DNA from: CAYPKW01 sp964411425
GTDB taxonomy: Bacteria; Pseudomonadota; Alphaproteobacteria; Dongiales; Dongiaceae
Assembly: GCA_964411425.1 (NCBI GenBank)
Contig: CAYPKW010000017.1
Location: 1 to 45,307, forward strand
Direction: 5' to 3'
Length of the DNA stretch: 45,307 bases
The notes under the pieces are model-generated. The model saw nothing but the letters and a program-made list of their open reading frames with translations. It made no database searches and had not been told where the DNA came from. Both the position numbers and the translations under genes were made by a program. Of the stretch, positions 15,846 to 24,721 are shown one piece after another; the stretch's first letter is position 1; every line of letters begins with the position of its first letter.

Positions 15846-16022
15846 TCACCAAGCCAGGGCCAGCAACACGCACTGGGCCACGGGCAGGTAATCCGAGTTC
15901 GGCAAGTGGAACCCCCACAGGAAATCCGCGCGGGTGAGCCGGCCGTCGAGGAATGCCTCGAGGATCATCCGGCTCACCGGGTGCAACGGAACGGGCAAGC
16001 AAGCGAGGACGCTCGGCGCCAT
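15846..16022 (-). CDS. Small hypothetical protein, 58 aa
   Basis: ATG at 16022 follows GAGGGAG at good spacing, which is the main support. The product begins MAPSVLACLPVPLHPVSRM and continues with a helical segment (LEAFLDGRLTRADFLWGFHLP) and a hydrophobic end (DYLPVAQCVLLALAW). It lies upstream of tRNA-Asn on the same strand. It may be a short regulatory or membrane-associated protein. The frame is open upstream to 16148, but those codons look non-coding. Family not recognised. Confidence 0.45.
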   Translation of the reverse strand: MAPSVLACLPVPLHPVSRMILEAFLDGRLTRADFLWGFHLPNSDYLPVAQCVLLALAW

Positions 16023-16184
16023 GGCAACTCCCTCGGCGGCCGCGCCAACCGACAGCCTGCCGCCGATTGGGTTAACAAAACCTCTTTCGGGACCGCATGT
16101 CCACCGTCCCGATGGGTAAGCCGATTGACTAACCCACGGGATTTCCACATTCTCCGCCGGCGCGTCGGCCGAGGGAAGATATCC

Positions 16185-16955
16185 ATGCGGGCACTACTTT
16201 TGAGCGCCGGGCAAGGCTCGCGGTTGCTGCCGCTGACCGAACGACTGCCGAAATGCCTGCTTCCGATCGCCGGCCGTCCGTTGATCGAATGGCAGATCCG
16301 GGAGCTCGGCCGGGCCGGGGTCGATGACTTCGTCGTGGTCGTCGGTTTCGAGGCCCACCTGGTCGAGGACGTACTAGCCGGGCTCCGCCGGCCGGGCGTA
16401 TCCATCCGCACCGTCTTCAACCCGTTCTTCAACCTGGCCGACAATTTGGGAAGTTGCTGGCTCGCGCGCCGCGCGATGGACCGCGACTTCGCCATCGTGA
16501 ACGGCGACACGCTGTTTCCCGCGGCCGTCGCCGAGCGCCTGTTCGCGGCGGCCCCGGCGCCGATCACCGTGGCGGTCGACCGCAAGGACGGCTACGACGC
16601 CGACGACATGAAGGTCCGCATCGAAGGCTCGCGGCTCATCGAGATCGGCAAGCTCCTGCCGCTCGCGCGCGTGAACGGCGAATCGATCGGCTTCGTCCTG
16701 ATCCGCGGCGACGGACCGCGGCTGTTTCGCGACGCCGTCGAGCGCGCCATGCGGACGCCCGAGGGGCTGCGCTGGTGGTATCTCATGGTGATCGGCCAAC
16801 TGGCGGAGCGCGGCCTCGTCGAAACATTGTCGATCGAGGGGCTGCCCTGGGGCGAAGTCGATTACACGGCCGACTTGGCGTACGCCGAAAGCCTCGTGCG
16901 GCGGTGGCTCGCCGACGAGGAAACCGTCAGACTCCGGCGCGGCGCTTCAGGATAG
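16185..16955 (+). CDS. LicC-like sugar/choline-phosphate nucleotidyltransferase
   Basis: 256 aa nucleotidyltransferase of the GT-A fold. Start at 16185 follows GAGGGAAG. The NTP-binding loop is LLSAGQGSRLLPLTERLPKC (residues about 5-24), the metal aspartate is in AIVNGDTLF (about 104-112), and DDMKVRI plus WGEVDYTADL form the C-terminal signature of the phosphocholine/phospho-alcohol cytidylyltransferase (LicC-like) group. It would activate a phosphorylated alcohol or sugar with CTP. It runs towards and overlaps, by 29 bases, a second nucleotidyltransferase gene. In this island it may supply an activated head group for sphingolipids; the substrate is not determined. Confidence 0.88.
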   Translation: MRALLLSAGQGSRLLPLTERLPKCLLPIAGRPLIEWQIRELGRAGVDDFVVVVGFEAHLVEDVLAGLRRPGVSIRTVFNPFFNLADNLGSCWLARRAMDRDFAIVNGDTLFPAAVAERLFAAAPAPITVAVDRKDGYDADDMKVRIEGSRLIEIGKLLPLARVNGESIGFVLIRGDGPRLFRDAVERAMRTPEGLRWWYLMVIGQLAERGLVETLSIEGLPWGEVDYTADLAYAESLVRRWLADEETVRLRRGASG

Positions 16956-17727
16956 TCTCGGCCAGTTCCAGGTCGGCGGGCTTGTCCACGTCGATCGCGG
17001 CGTCGGCGGATGTCAGCACGACGGCGCCGAGAGTGGCGCCCATGCGGCGCGACAGCAAGGCAAGCGCGGTGTCCAGCGTGAGGCGCCCGAGCAAGTATCG
17101 CAGCAGCGTGCTCGGGCCGATGGCGGCGACGAGGCGCCAGGGGCGCTTGCGATGCCGCTCCATGGCGGACCAGAATTCGGCCGCGCGGACCGCCGCCGGC
17201 CGCTTGAAGGCGAACAGGTTGCAGCCGCTGTAGCCCTCGCCGGCGAAGCGGTAGTAGGTGCGCACGGCCTCCGGATAGGCGGCGCGAACCGCCGAGGTCG
17301 GCGCCACGCCGATCGCCACGTCGACGTCGGACTGGGCGGCCGCGGCGCAGAATTCCTCCACCATGGATACCGTCAGCAGGGGGTGATCGGCGGTCGTCAC
17401 CAAGAGAGGGAACGGCCGGTCGATGGCGTCGAGCGCGCGCCGCACGCTGTCGCTGGGCGTCGTTCCGGCGGGGGTGAGTGCCACCGTTCCGGCGTTGACG
17501 CGCTGGGCCAGCTCCGGCAGGCCATCGATCAGGCCCCGGTCGCCGACGCAGAGCGCGATGCGGCCGACCGCGGGGGCCCGTTCGAGGGTGCGCACGACGC
17601 GCACCAGCATCGGCACGCCGGCGACCGGCACCTCGGCCTTGTGGGACCGGCCGGCGTGGAGCGCGACCGGGTCGCCCGGACCGCGGCTACCGGCCAGCAC
17701 CAACGCCGTGAAAGATCCGCCGCTCAC
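16927..17727 (-). CDS. NTP transferase domain protein (MobA/CTP-transferase-like)
   Basis: 266 aa GT-A-fold nucleotidyltransferase. The GTG at 17727 overlaps the stop of the upstream acyltransferase as GTGA. N-terminal TALVLAGSRGPGDPVA is the nucleotide loop, with KAEVPVAGVPML following, and LLVTTADHPLLTVSMVEEF (about 115-133) is the metal-binding strand. The C-terminus has the DVDKPADLELAE motif typical of MobA/IspD-type proteins. The basic residue usual after the glycine loop (G-x-G-x-R/S) is shifted. It ends the minus-strand sphingolipid run. Substrate unknown; a head-group cytidylyl- or guanylyltransferase is plausible. Confidence 0.85.
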   Translation of the reverse strand: MSGGSFTALVLAGSRGPGDPVALHAGRSHKAEVPVAGVPMLVRVVRTLERAPAVGRIALCVGDRGLIDGLPELAQRVNAGTVALTPAGTTPSDSVRRALDAIDRPFPLLVTTADHPLLTVSMVEEFCAAAAQSDVDVAIGVAPTSAVRAAYPEAVRTYYRFAGEGYSGCNLFAFKRPAAVRAAEFWSAMERHRKRPWRLVAAIGPSTLLRYLLGRLTLDTALALLSRRMGATLGAVVLTSADAAIDVDKPADLELAETILKRRAGV

Positions 17728-18908
17728 GCCAGCACTTTCTCGTATATGCGGTAGGTCTTGTAAGCGCGTCCGCCGACGCTCTCGATCATGCGGCGGATCG
17801 GCATGTTGTCCTCGAGGATCCAGGACAGCTCGGCGCGCCGGAAGCCGAGCGACGTGATGGCCACGCGCAGCGATTCGATCGCGATCAACGCCAGCGCCGC
17901 CCCCAGCGGAGTGCGGTGCAGGGCCTTGCGCACGCCGAACAGCGGTACGCGGGCGCTCTTCACCCCGGCGACCTTCAGCCGCCACAGGAGCTTGAGCCAG
18001 CCGAACGGCAGCAGCCGGCCGTCGAGGTCGCGGATGGCCTCGGCCAGGTTCGGCAGGGCGGCGATCATGCCGACGGCCTTGCCGTCCAATTCGGCGAACC
18101 ACACGAGCTCGGAGCGCAGCAGCGGCCGCATCGCCGCGGCTACCGTGGCGATCTCCTCGGCCGTCATGGGGACGAATCCCCAGTTGTCCGACCAGGCGTC
18201 GTTGAAAATTTCGAGGATGAGGTGGATCTCCTCGTCGTAGCGCCTCATGTCGAACTGGCGCACCCGCGCGCGCCCGGCTGCGGCTTGGTCGAGAAGTCGC
18301 TGCCGGGCAACCGGGCGCGCGGCGATAAGGTCGTAATCGTAGGCGATGAGGTCTCTTGCCTTGCCGTAACCCTGTTCGGCGAGCCGCGTCGACGCATAGG
18401 GCGGCGCATAAGGCATCAACAACATGGGCGGGGCGTCGAAGCCCTGCACCAGAAGGCCGCATTCCTCGTTGATCGACGGGTTGAACGGGCCGAGGCAGCG
18501 GCGCATGCCCCGCGCGCGCAGCCAATCCTCCGCGGCACCGGTCAAGGCGGCGAATACCGCCCTGTCGTCGATGGCGTCGAGGAAGCCGAAGTGCCCGGTA
18601 AAATCAACGTAGCGGTCCAGGTAGAGCCGGTCGATCTGGGCGCTGATCCGGCCCACCGGCCGGCCGTCCCGATGGGCGAACCAATAGCGCGCCTCGGCAT
18701 GCTGGAAATAGGGGTTCCGGTCGCGGCGCAGCGTCTTTCGCTGCTCGTCCGCGAGCGGTGCGGCATAGCCGGCGTGGCCGCGATAGAGCCCGACGGGAAA
18801 ACGGATGAAGGCGTCGAGGCCGCACGCGTCCTCGACCGCCGTTATGCGGACCGCCCCGGAATCGCCGCCGCCGCGGCCCGACGCGGGGGCCGAGCTGGCC
18901 GCCGTCAT
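17724..18908 (-). CDS. GNAT-family N-acyltransferase, candidate bacterial ceramide synthase (bCerS)
   Basis: 394 aa acyltransferase of the GNAT superfamily, longer than simple GNATs. The ATG at 18908 overlaps the hydroxylase stop as ATGA. Landmarks: AFIRFPVGLYRGHAGYAAPL near residue 32, YFQHAEARYWFAHRDGRPVGRISAQID near 67-93 (first GNAT half), LGPFNPSINEECGLLVQGFD near 140 and GKAVGMIAALPNLAEA near 285, ending in RMIESVGGRAYKTYRIYEK. In Caulobacter the bacterial ceramide synthase is a GNAT-type protein encoded in the spt cluster, and this gene's size and setting fit that role: N-acylation of a sphingoid base or 3-ketosphinganine. Specificity is inference. Confidence 0.8.
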   Translation of the reverse strand: MTAASSAPASGRGGGDSGAVRITAVEDACGLDAFIRFPVGLYRGHAGYAAPLADEQRKTLRRDRNPYFQHAEARYWFAHRDGRPVGRISAQIDRLYLDRYVDFTGHFGFLDAIDDRAVFAALTGAAEDWLRARGMRRCLGPFNPSINEECGLLVQGFDAPPMLLMPYAPPYASTRLAEQGYGKARDLIAYDYDLIAARPVARQRLLDQAAAGRARVRQFDMRRYDEEIHLILEIFNDAWSDNWGFVPMTAEEIATVAAAMRPLLRSELVWFAELDGKAVGMIAALPNLAEAIRDLDGRLLPFGWLKLLWRLKVAGVKSARVPLFGVRKALHRTPLGAALALIAIESLRVAITSLGFRRAELSWILEDNMPIRRMIESVGGRAYKTYRIYEKVLA

Positions 18909-19687
18909 TGCTGCGGCGCGCCGATTTCGCCTTCGCGGAAGCGGCGCGGATTGGCGTCGCCCCGCGTGCCGTGCGACAACGCTGCCACCCACGGATAGCG
19001 CGCCGCTTCCTCCGCCGTGTAACCGAGGTTGAACGTGGTGGCGCTGCGCGGCCGGTCGCGCGTGTTCCCGTAGAGGGTGCCGAACAACCGGTCGTAGAGC
19101 GCGCTGGTGATGCCGAAGTTCCCGGTTTCGTCGTGAAAGTGGTGCGCGAGATGCGAGCGCTTGATGCGCTGCAGGTACTTCGAGCGGGGTTGGTGATTGA
19201 GGTGCTGGATGCAGTGGCAGAACTCATAGAAACAGAAGATGACCAGGCCGGTGGCAAACGCCGCGCCGGCGCCGGCGAGCCCGCCCACCAGCCCGCCCAG
19301 CGGCAGCGTGACCGCGGCAATCGTCGGCAGCGTCGTATACGGCGCGCCGAACAGCACGCGCAGATCGTGCGGGTCCTGGTGATGGTCGAAATGAATGCGT
19401 TTCCACGTCGCCGCCGTCCACGGCGACTTGTACAGGTACCGCCCATGCAGCACGAAACGATGCAGCAGGTACTCGACCGCGGGATAGACCAGCGCCGTCA
19501 GCAGCGCGGCGGCGACCGGCGGCCATGGGCCGTCCGCGCCGTAGGCCGCGACCGCCGCGCTCAGGGCGGCGAGCGCCAGATAGAGCAGGATCGACGGGTA
19601 GGTGAAATAGGCGGCGATCAACTCGCTCAGCGACATGCGCGCGAGGTTGTACGTGCGATGCTTCCAGAACCCGATTTTCATTTGCAC
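18905..19687 (-). CDS. Fatty acid hydroxylase/sterol desaturase family membrane protein
   Basis: 260 aa di-iron membrane oxygenase. Three histidine clusters are clear: LLHRFVLHGR (about 73-82), RIHFDHHQDPHDLR (about 96-109) and HLAHHFHDETGNFG (about 180-193), with EFCHCIQHLNHQ between. Four or more hydrophobic helices frame them. Start is either GTG at 19687 (GGAAAG at ideal spacing) or ATG at 19681. The family hydroxylates fatty acyl chains, sterols and, in eukaryotes, sphingoid bases and ceramide acyl chains. Next to the candidate ceramide synthase, hydroxylation of ceramide is the likely role. Confidence 0.9.
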   Translation of the reverse strand: MQMKIGFWKHRTYNLARMSLSELIAAYFTYPSILLYLALAALSAAVAAYGADGPWPPVAAALLTALVYPAVEYLLHRFVLHGRYLYKSPWTAATWKRIHFDHHQDPHDLRVLFGAPYTTLPTIAAVTLPLGGLVGGLAGAGAAFATGLVIFCFYEFCHCIQHLNHQPRSKYLQRIKRSHLAHHFHDETGNFGITSALYDRLFGTLYGNTRDRPRSATTFNLGYTAEEAARYPWVAALSHGTRGDANPRRFREGEIGAPQQ

Positions 19688-19769
19688 CGTCGTCTTTCCA
19701 GGGCGGGGCCAGGCGCCAAGCGCAATCTAGCCGCTGGCCCAAAACGGCGCAAGCCCGCCGCCCGCGCCG

Positions 19770-21212
19770 CTATACGGCCGCGGCGGCGTCCCGCGCGGCC
19801 TGCGCCCGGCGCAGGTGGTAGTGGAGGAGGGCGGCGAACCGCCTGTCGCCGAGCGGCCGCGCCTCGATCCTCTGGAAGATGTCCACATCCGGCGAGCCGT
19901 TCGCCTCGATCAGGCAGGGACCGTTCTGCAGGATCGCCACGTCCCAACCGACCACAATGCGATCGGCGAACGCCGCGTGCGCGCGACGGACGAGCTCGAG
20001 CGTCTCGGACCAATACGGCAGCCGTCGGCCGCGGATCTGAGCGTCGGTGTCCGGGTGCCTGTCCCGCCAGCCTATCTCGGGGCGCAAACCGAGGTCGGTC
20101 GCGCGTCCGAGCTCGCCGGTGTCGAGATCGACTGCTGCCGCGATGCCGCCGGCATGGAAGTTGTCGACGACGTCGTTGTCGCCGATCGCCATCCTGAACA
20201 CGGCGTTGGTGACCTCGATGCCGCCCTGCTCGTCCCTGAAGGTCGCAATCCGCAGGGTGGACAGCGCACCGTTGCTCAGGTCGAGCAGGTCGGGGTGGTT
20301 TTGCATCCGCCGCTGGACGAGAATGGCGTCCTTGGCGGCGCGCGACTTAAAATGATCGAGCAGCGCCGCCTCGCCGAGGATCGCGCCTCGGCTGTTCCGA
20401 TATCGTCCAGGCTCGAGGCAGTCCCAGCGCTCGGCGCCCTGCCCGCCGCGCCCGGTGCGCGGCTTGGCGAACAGGTCATGGGGCGGCAGCGGCGAGGCGC
20501 CGCTATGGCGGACGATGCCGCCTTTCTCCACCACCGCCAGCAGCGGTACGACCTGCAAGCCGCGCTCGCGGCACAAGGCGTCGAAGGCAATCTTGTCGGC
20601 AAGCGGGCTGCGGTCGGCGCTGAGCGCGCTCTTGATCAGCCGGTAGAACACCCCTTTGTATTCGTAGCGATGCAAGTAGCGGCCCGCCTTGGCGCGCAAG
20701 GCGTCGTCATGGAGATCGAACATGTAATACCACGGCGGCATGATGCCGTGGAGGGCGGACAGCCAGAGCTGCTCGATCGCCTGCCTGAAAACTCCCTTGC
20801 CGCTGCGCTGCCGCACGGCTCCGCCATTCAGCGTCGTGAACCACACCGTCATGCCCAGGTTGATGGGCAGCCACAGCCAGAGAATGGCGAGGACCAGGCG
20901 CAGCCGTGCGAAAGGTCCGCGCTCGCGCCAGATCTCGCGCGCGTAGCAGGCATGCAGTGCGGCCGCGTTGCTATCGTCCCGGACCCGCGCGCCCCACAGC
21001 AGATTGAGCGGCGGGCAGTAGACGATCTTCGCCCGATAGGTCCCGTGCTTCTCGCTCCACGTTCCCAGGCTGAACAGCAGCGCCGCGCCGCGACTGGTCG
21101 ATTCGGCGTCGTTCATCGCCCGATGAATCTTGCCGACGTCGCCGCGCAGCAGATCGGCAAACGACAGCCTGCCGCGGGCGGCGGGTTCGGTCGCGGGCCC
21201 GGTGTCCCTCAA
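19770..21212 (-). CDS. Sugar-transfer-associated ATP-grasp protein
   Basis: 480 aa protein with an ATP-grasp domain of the type Pfam names sugar-transfer associated. The N-terminal 150 residues include a hydrophobic stretch (LRLVLAILWLWLPINLGMTVWF, about 104-125). The grasp domain shows DLFAKPRTGRGGQGAERW (about 247), AILVQRRMQNHP, STLRIATFRDE and the C-terminal metal/ATP motif GPCLIEANGSPDVD (about 436-449). Such proteins would ligate an amine to a carboxylate. The frame opens with TTG at 21212; an ATG at 21116 (MNDAEST) is an alternative and I cannot decide. Between sulfotransferase and hydroxylase genes, it may modify a lipid head group. Confidence 0.85.
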   Translation of the reverse strand: MRDTGPATEPAARGRLSFADLLRGDVGKIHRAMNDAESTSRGAALLFSLGTWSEKHGTYRAKIVYCPPLNLLWGARVRDDSNAAALHACYAREIWRERGPFARLRLVLAILWLWLPINLGMTVWFTTLNGGAVRQRSGKGVFRQAIEQLWLSALHGIMPPWYYMFDLHDDALRAKAGRYLHRYEYKGVFYRLIKSALSADRSPLADKIAFDALCRERGLQVVPLLAVVEKGGIVRHSGASPLPPHDLFAKPRTGRGGQGAERWDCLEPGRYRNSRGAILGEAALLDHFKSRAAKDAILVQRRMQNHPDLLDLSNGALSTLRIATFRDEQGGIEVTNAVFRMAIGDNDVVDNFHAGGIAAAVDLDTGELGRATDLGLRPEIGWRDRHPDTDAQIRGRRLPYWSETLELVRRAHAAFADRIVVGWDVAILQNGPCLIEANGSPDVDIFQRIEARPLGDRRFAALLHYHLRRAQAARDAAAAV

Positions 21213-21290
21213 TTCAATTGCTCGCGGTTGGCAATGCCAATGCCTGGAGCCGTCAGAGGAGAGAGCCGCATCCGCGCAACTTTCCGTGAA

Positions 21291-22355
21291 TCAGACGTCA
21301 TACCCGTAATCGGCGAGCGCAATGCCCATCAGGGCCTCGACCCTACGGTTGCTTTCGACGAAGACATCGCGGGTCATGCGTTCGATCGTGCAATCCAGCC
21401 GGTCCTTTGTCCGCTGATTCAGAACCTCCGGGACGACGGTGGCCAGAGCCTGCTTGATCCGACGAGCTATGATGCTCGCCAGTTTTCGCCGGAACGGAGC
21501 CGGATTGTAATGGCTGGCAAAAGTGCTACTGAGCAGAAAACTCATCCAGCGTAAATGGTAGTCAGTGAAGTATTGCGAACGCGCATTCGACCTTCGGGCG
21601 AACGGGAGATCGGGCGGCGGCGCCAACCCGCAATACAAGCATATATGTGCGATGTACTGCTGCGGTCGATCCCGCAGCATCTCATAAGGCAACACCAACA
21701 CATTCTCCGGCCCGAAGGCCTGCTGGTACATTGCGATGAGCCGATCGTATTTCCAGAACTGCAGATCCGGCACGGGCAGGCGGTGATCCCACGGCGGATT
21801 GACGCAGAACCGCAGCGAATGCCTGCCGCCGCGATGCAGGTACTGCATGTAGCTCGACAGGATCATCGCACGTTGTTCGCGGATAACCATAAGAATCCGC
21901 GCGTTGGGGAACACGTCCTTGATGCGCCGGCATATGGCGGCTCGATCGAAACCGTTCGACAGCGGGTGGCCGCTAAGTCGCTGGGCGCTAGTGACGGCGC
22001 AAAGCCCGTCCGGGACGCGGTAAGCGGACAGGCGCTCGCGCAGCCGGGTCGCGTCGAAAACCTCGTCCGCGATCAGGCGCCCGCGCCCATCCCGAAGGAA
22101 CATCCGCCCGACTGCCTTGACGCGCTCCTTCGCGGAGGCACCCGCTTCTAACGGTGACCAAAAGCCATACGCCTCGCACGAAAAAAAGTGCTGCTGCAGC
22201 CAAGTGGTGCCCGTCTTGTGCAGGCCGATGTGCACCAGCACTCTCGCGTCGGGCAACGCCACCGGCGGCACGGCAGGCGACCGGCCGGTCACACGGACAA
22301 CGCCAGCTTCTGCGTCTGGCTCCGGTTTCGCCTTTCTATCGGGTATGCAGTACAC
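21291..22355 (-). CDS. Sulfotransferase (PAPS-dependent)
   Basis: 354 aa. The PAPS 5'-phosphosulfate loop is VLVHIGLHKTGTTWLQQHFF (about 39-58), and the 3'-phosphate-binding region is ARILMVIREQRAMILSSYMQ (about 152-171) with the expected Arg and Ser. The C-terminal part has MYQQAFGPENVLVLPYEML, typical of bacterial sulfotransferases. The start is uncertain: GTG at 22355 opens the frame without a good ribosome site, and a start just before the PAPS loop is possible. Lying inside the sphingolipid run, it may sulfate a lipid or glycolipid head group. I see no PAPS synthesis genes here. Confidence 0.88.
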   Translation of the reverse strand: MYCIPDRKAKPEPDAEAGVVRVTGRSPAVPPVALPDARVLVHIGLHKTGTTWLQQHFFSCEAYGFWSPLEAGASAKERVKAVGRMFLRDGRGRLIADEVFDATRLRERLSAYRVPDGLCAVTSAQRLSGHPLSNGFDRAAICRRIKDVFPNARILMVIREQRAMILSSYMQYLHRGGRHSLRFCVNPPWDHRLPVPDLQFWKYDRLIAMYQQAFGPENVLVLPYEMLRDRPQQYIAHICLYCGLAPPPDLPFARRSNARSQYFTDYHLRWMSFLLSSTFASHYNPAPFRRKLASIIARRIKQALATVVPEVLNQRTKDRLDCTIERMTRDVFVESNRRVEALMGIALADYGYDV

Positions 22356-22445
22356 GCTGCTACCATGGGTCGCGTTCTATGTCAGAGTCGACTCTCTAGC
22401 GCTAGTGACATTTCTTATCCACGCAGTTTAAGTCGCGAATCCGGG

Positions 22446-23534
22446 TCAATAGCCCTCCATGCGCAGCAGGGCCGCGCCTCCGATGCTGCCGAACAGCGCG
22501 GCCGGCGTCCACGCCGCCAGCACGGGCGGGATCGCGCCGGCCTCGCCTAGCGCGAGCACGAGGCCATCGGTCACGAAATAAAAGAACCCCAGTCCGATGC
22601 CGATCATGTATCCCGCCGCCATGCTGCCTTGGCGCATCATGCCCTGGGCCACGGGAGCCGCCAGTAGCAGCATCAGAAGCGAGATCGGCGGAATGGCGAG
22701 GCGCTTGAACAGCCAGGTCTCGTAAAAGTAGCTGGCATGCGCGCCGACGCCGGGGCTGGACACGAATCGGCGCAACTCGCGCAAGGAAAGGCTGGACGGC
22801 GTCGCCGCCATGTCGGAGAAGTGCCCGGGCGTCAACCTGGTGTCCCACACCATGGTGGCGGCCCTTCTGTAGGCCTCCGTGGCGCCGCGTGTGACCGAGA
22901 AGGTCTCGACGCCCGTTAGCACCCACTGTCCGTTCCGGTAGCTGGCGTGGTTGGCGTTGATCCTGGCGACCAGGTTGCGCCGCGGGTCGCGCACGAACTG
23001 GACGACGTTCGACAGCTCGTAGCCGTCGCCGAACACCGTGCCCACTCGGACCGTGAGTTCGCCGTCCCGAATCCAGACCGGATTGCCCGGCGTGTACGAG
23101 CGCGAGATGTCGGCCAAATCGGCACGGGCGTCCCACTCGAGCAACGCGCGCGACGTTATCGGGTTGATCTGATCGCTGATGAAGAAGTGGACCAGCGACG
23201 CCAGCAGGACCGCCGGCACGAACGCCACGAGCAGGCGGTAGTACGGCAGTCCGGCGGCCTTCAGCACCAGCACCTCATTGTAGATGGCAAGCCGGCTGAG
23301 CGCGATGAGACAGGCCAGCAGGACGGAAAACGGCATCAGCAGAACGGTCGCCTGCGGCAGCCGCAGGAAGGCGTACTTGGCCAGCGCCAGCAGATTGTCG
23401 TCGTGTCGTCGCAGGATGTCCGTCGCGTTGTTCAATAGGTCGAAAAGCTGCAGCAACGACACCAGGCCGACGAGCGCGAAGACCAGCTGCATGAGAAACT
23501 GGCGCGACGCATATTTGACGATAGTCGGCATCAT
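22446..23534 (-). CDS. lptG: LptG-family permease
   Basis: 362 aa inner-membrane protein of the LptF/LptG (YjgP/YjgQ) family. ATG at 23534 overlaps the lptF stop as ATGA. Three N-terminal helices (about 12-32, 60-80, 100-120) with the LptG-typical QLFDLLNNATDIL stretch, a periplasmic beta-jellyroll (about 135-265) and three C-terminal helices. In the standard LPS pathway LptF and LptG flank the groove of the LptB2FG extractor. Here lptFG sit beside sphingolipid genes and not with pepA, lptD or surA, so they may export a sphingolipid or be a second copy. That is inference. Confidence 0.92.
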   Translation of the reverse strand: MMPTIVKYASRQFLMQLVFALVGLVSLLQLFDLLNNATDILRRHDDNLLALAKYAFLRLPQATVLLMPFSVLLACLIALSRLAIYNEVLVLKAAGLPYYRLLVAFVPAVLLASLVHFFISDQINPITSRALLEWDARADLADISRSYTPGNPVWIRDGELTVRVGTVFGDGYELSNVVQFVRDPRRNLVARINANHASYRNGQWVLTGVETFSVTRGATEAYRRAATMVWDTRLTPGHFSDMAATPSSLSLRELRRFVSSPGVGAHASYFYETWLFKRLAIPPISLLMLLLAAPVAQGMMRQGSMAAGYMIGIGLGFFYFVTDGLVLALGEAGAIPPVLAAWTPAALFGSIGGAALLRMEGY

Positions 23535-24721
23535 TGGGCGTGGCCCGGTCGCGCCAGCAGGCCGCGCAGGTGGTCGGCGAGCCGCTGGATGGCGCCGATC
23601 ACGTGCGAGAACACATTGAATCCGGGCCGCGTGCTGGCGGCGTGGCAAGCCCAGCCGCTGAACCCGGCGAAGAGGGCGTAGGGCAGCCAGAAACCGATCC
23701 AGGGCGAGACGATCTCTGCCGAGGCGAGGCTGTCGCCGAGCTGCAGGAGATGGTGGTAGAAGACCAGAATCGCGAGGCCGACCGCGAGCCCGATGGAGCG
23801 CGAGGCGCGCCGCGTGGCGGTCCCCAGCGGCAGGGCGAGAAGCGGCAGGAACAACAAAGTCGCAATCCGCACCAGCCGCTCGTGGATCTCCGCCTCGGTC
23901 CCTGCCACGCTCATACCCACTGGCGGCGCCGCGCGGGCGGCCCACAATTCGAACAGCGTCAACTCGCGATAGCCTTCGCGGTGCTGGCGGAACGGCGCCG
24001 GCGCCAGCGCCATATCCAGCGGCAGATCGAGGCGATCGAAGGTCACGATGGTGGCGCTGCGGCCTTGGCCGCGGGAATCGACCCTGACGCCCTGCCGCAG
24101 GCTCAAGATCAGTCGGTCCTCGTCGGCCGAGCGGAACACCTGGCCCGATTCGGCCGTGGTCGTCGTGGAGCGTCCTTCGGCATCCTGCTGGTGCATGAAT
24201 ACGCCGGCGAGCCGGCGCCCGCGGTCCGTGATGTCCTCGACCGAGATGGTCATGCCGCCAAATCCGGAGAAGAACGCGCCCCGCTCGAGCGCGTAGTCCC
24301 AGGCCGTATTGGTGACCAGATAAACGAGCGCCCGATAGGCGTACCTGGTATGCGGCTGCAGGTAGCCGATGACGATCGTGCTGCACAGGGTTAGCACCGC
24401 GGCAAAGGCCATCAGCGGCGCCAGCATCCGTCCCAGGCCGAAACCCGCCGCCTGCATGGCGTCGAACTCGCTGTCGTTGCTGAACCGGAGGGTGGCGAGC
24501 AGCATGCCGATGAAGAACGCGGCCGGCAGCGCCAGCCCCAAGTAGTGCGGGATCAGGTTCGCCAGCATGCGCAGCAGCAGGTAGAACGTCCCGCCCTCGT
24601 TCACCACCAGGTCGAGCAGGCGAACCGTGCGTTCGAGCAGCAGCGCCAGCAGGGCCACGCCAAGCGCGGCCGCGAGCGGCCACGCGGTCTTGCCGATGAT
24701 GTAGCGGTCGAATGTCTTCAT
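23531..24721 (-). CDS. lptF: LptF-family permease
   Basis: 396 aa partner of LptG. The ATG at 24721 (MKTFDRYIIGKTAWPL) overlaps the HIT gene stop as ATGA. The N-terminus has the LptF pattern LERTVRLLDLVVNEGG, and LRFSNDSEFDAMQAAGFGLG (about 82-101) is a family signature loop; a jellyroll domain and three C-terminal helices follow. The order HIT-lptF-lptG differs from the common pepA-lptF-lptG-lptD arrangement. No lptB, lptC or lptA is in the window; the ATPase would have to come from elsewhere. Confidence 0.92.
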   Translation of the reverse strand: MKTFDRYIIGKTAWPLAAALGVALLALLLERTVRLLDLVVNEGGTFYLLLRMLANLIPHYLGLALPAAFFIGMLLATLRFSNDSEFDAMQAAGFGLGRMLAPLMAFAAVLTLCSTIVIGYLQPHTRYAYRALVYLVTNTAWDYALERGAFFSGFGGMTISVEDITDRGRRLAGVFMHQQDAEGRSTTTTAESGQVFRSADEDRLILSLRQGVRVDSRGQGRSATIVTFDRLDLPLDMALAPAPFRQHREGYRELTLFELWAARAAPPVGMSVAGTEAEIHERLVRIATLLFLPLLALPLGTATRRASRSIGLAVGLAILVFYHHLLQLGDSLASAEIVSPWIGFWLPYALFAGFSGWACHAASTRPGFNVFSHVIGAIQRLADHLRGLLARPGHAQ

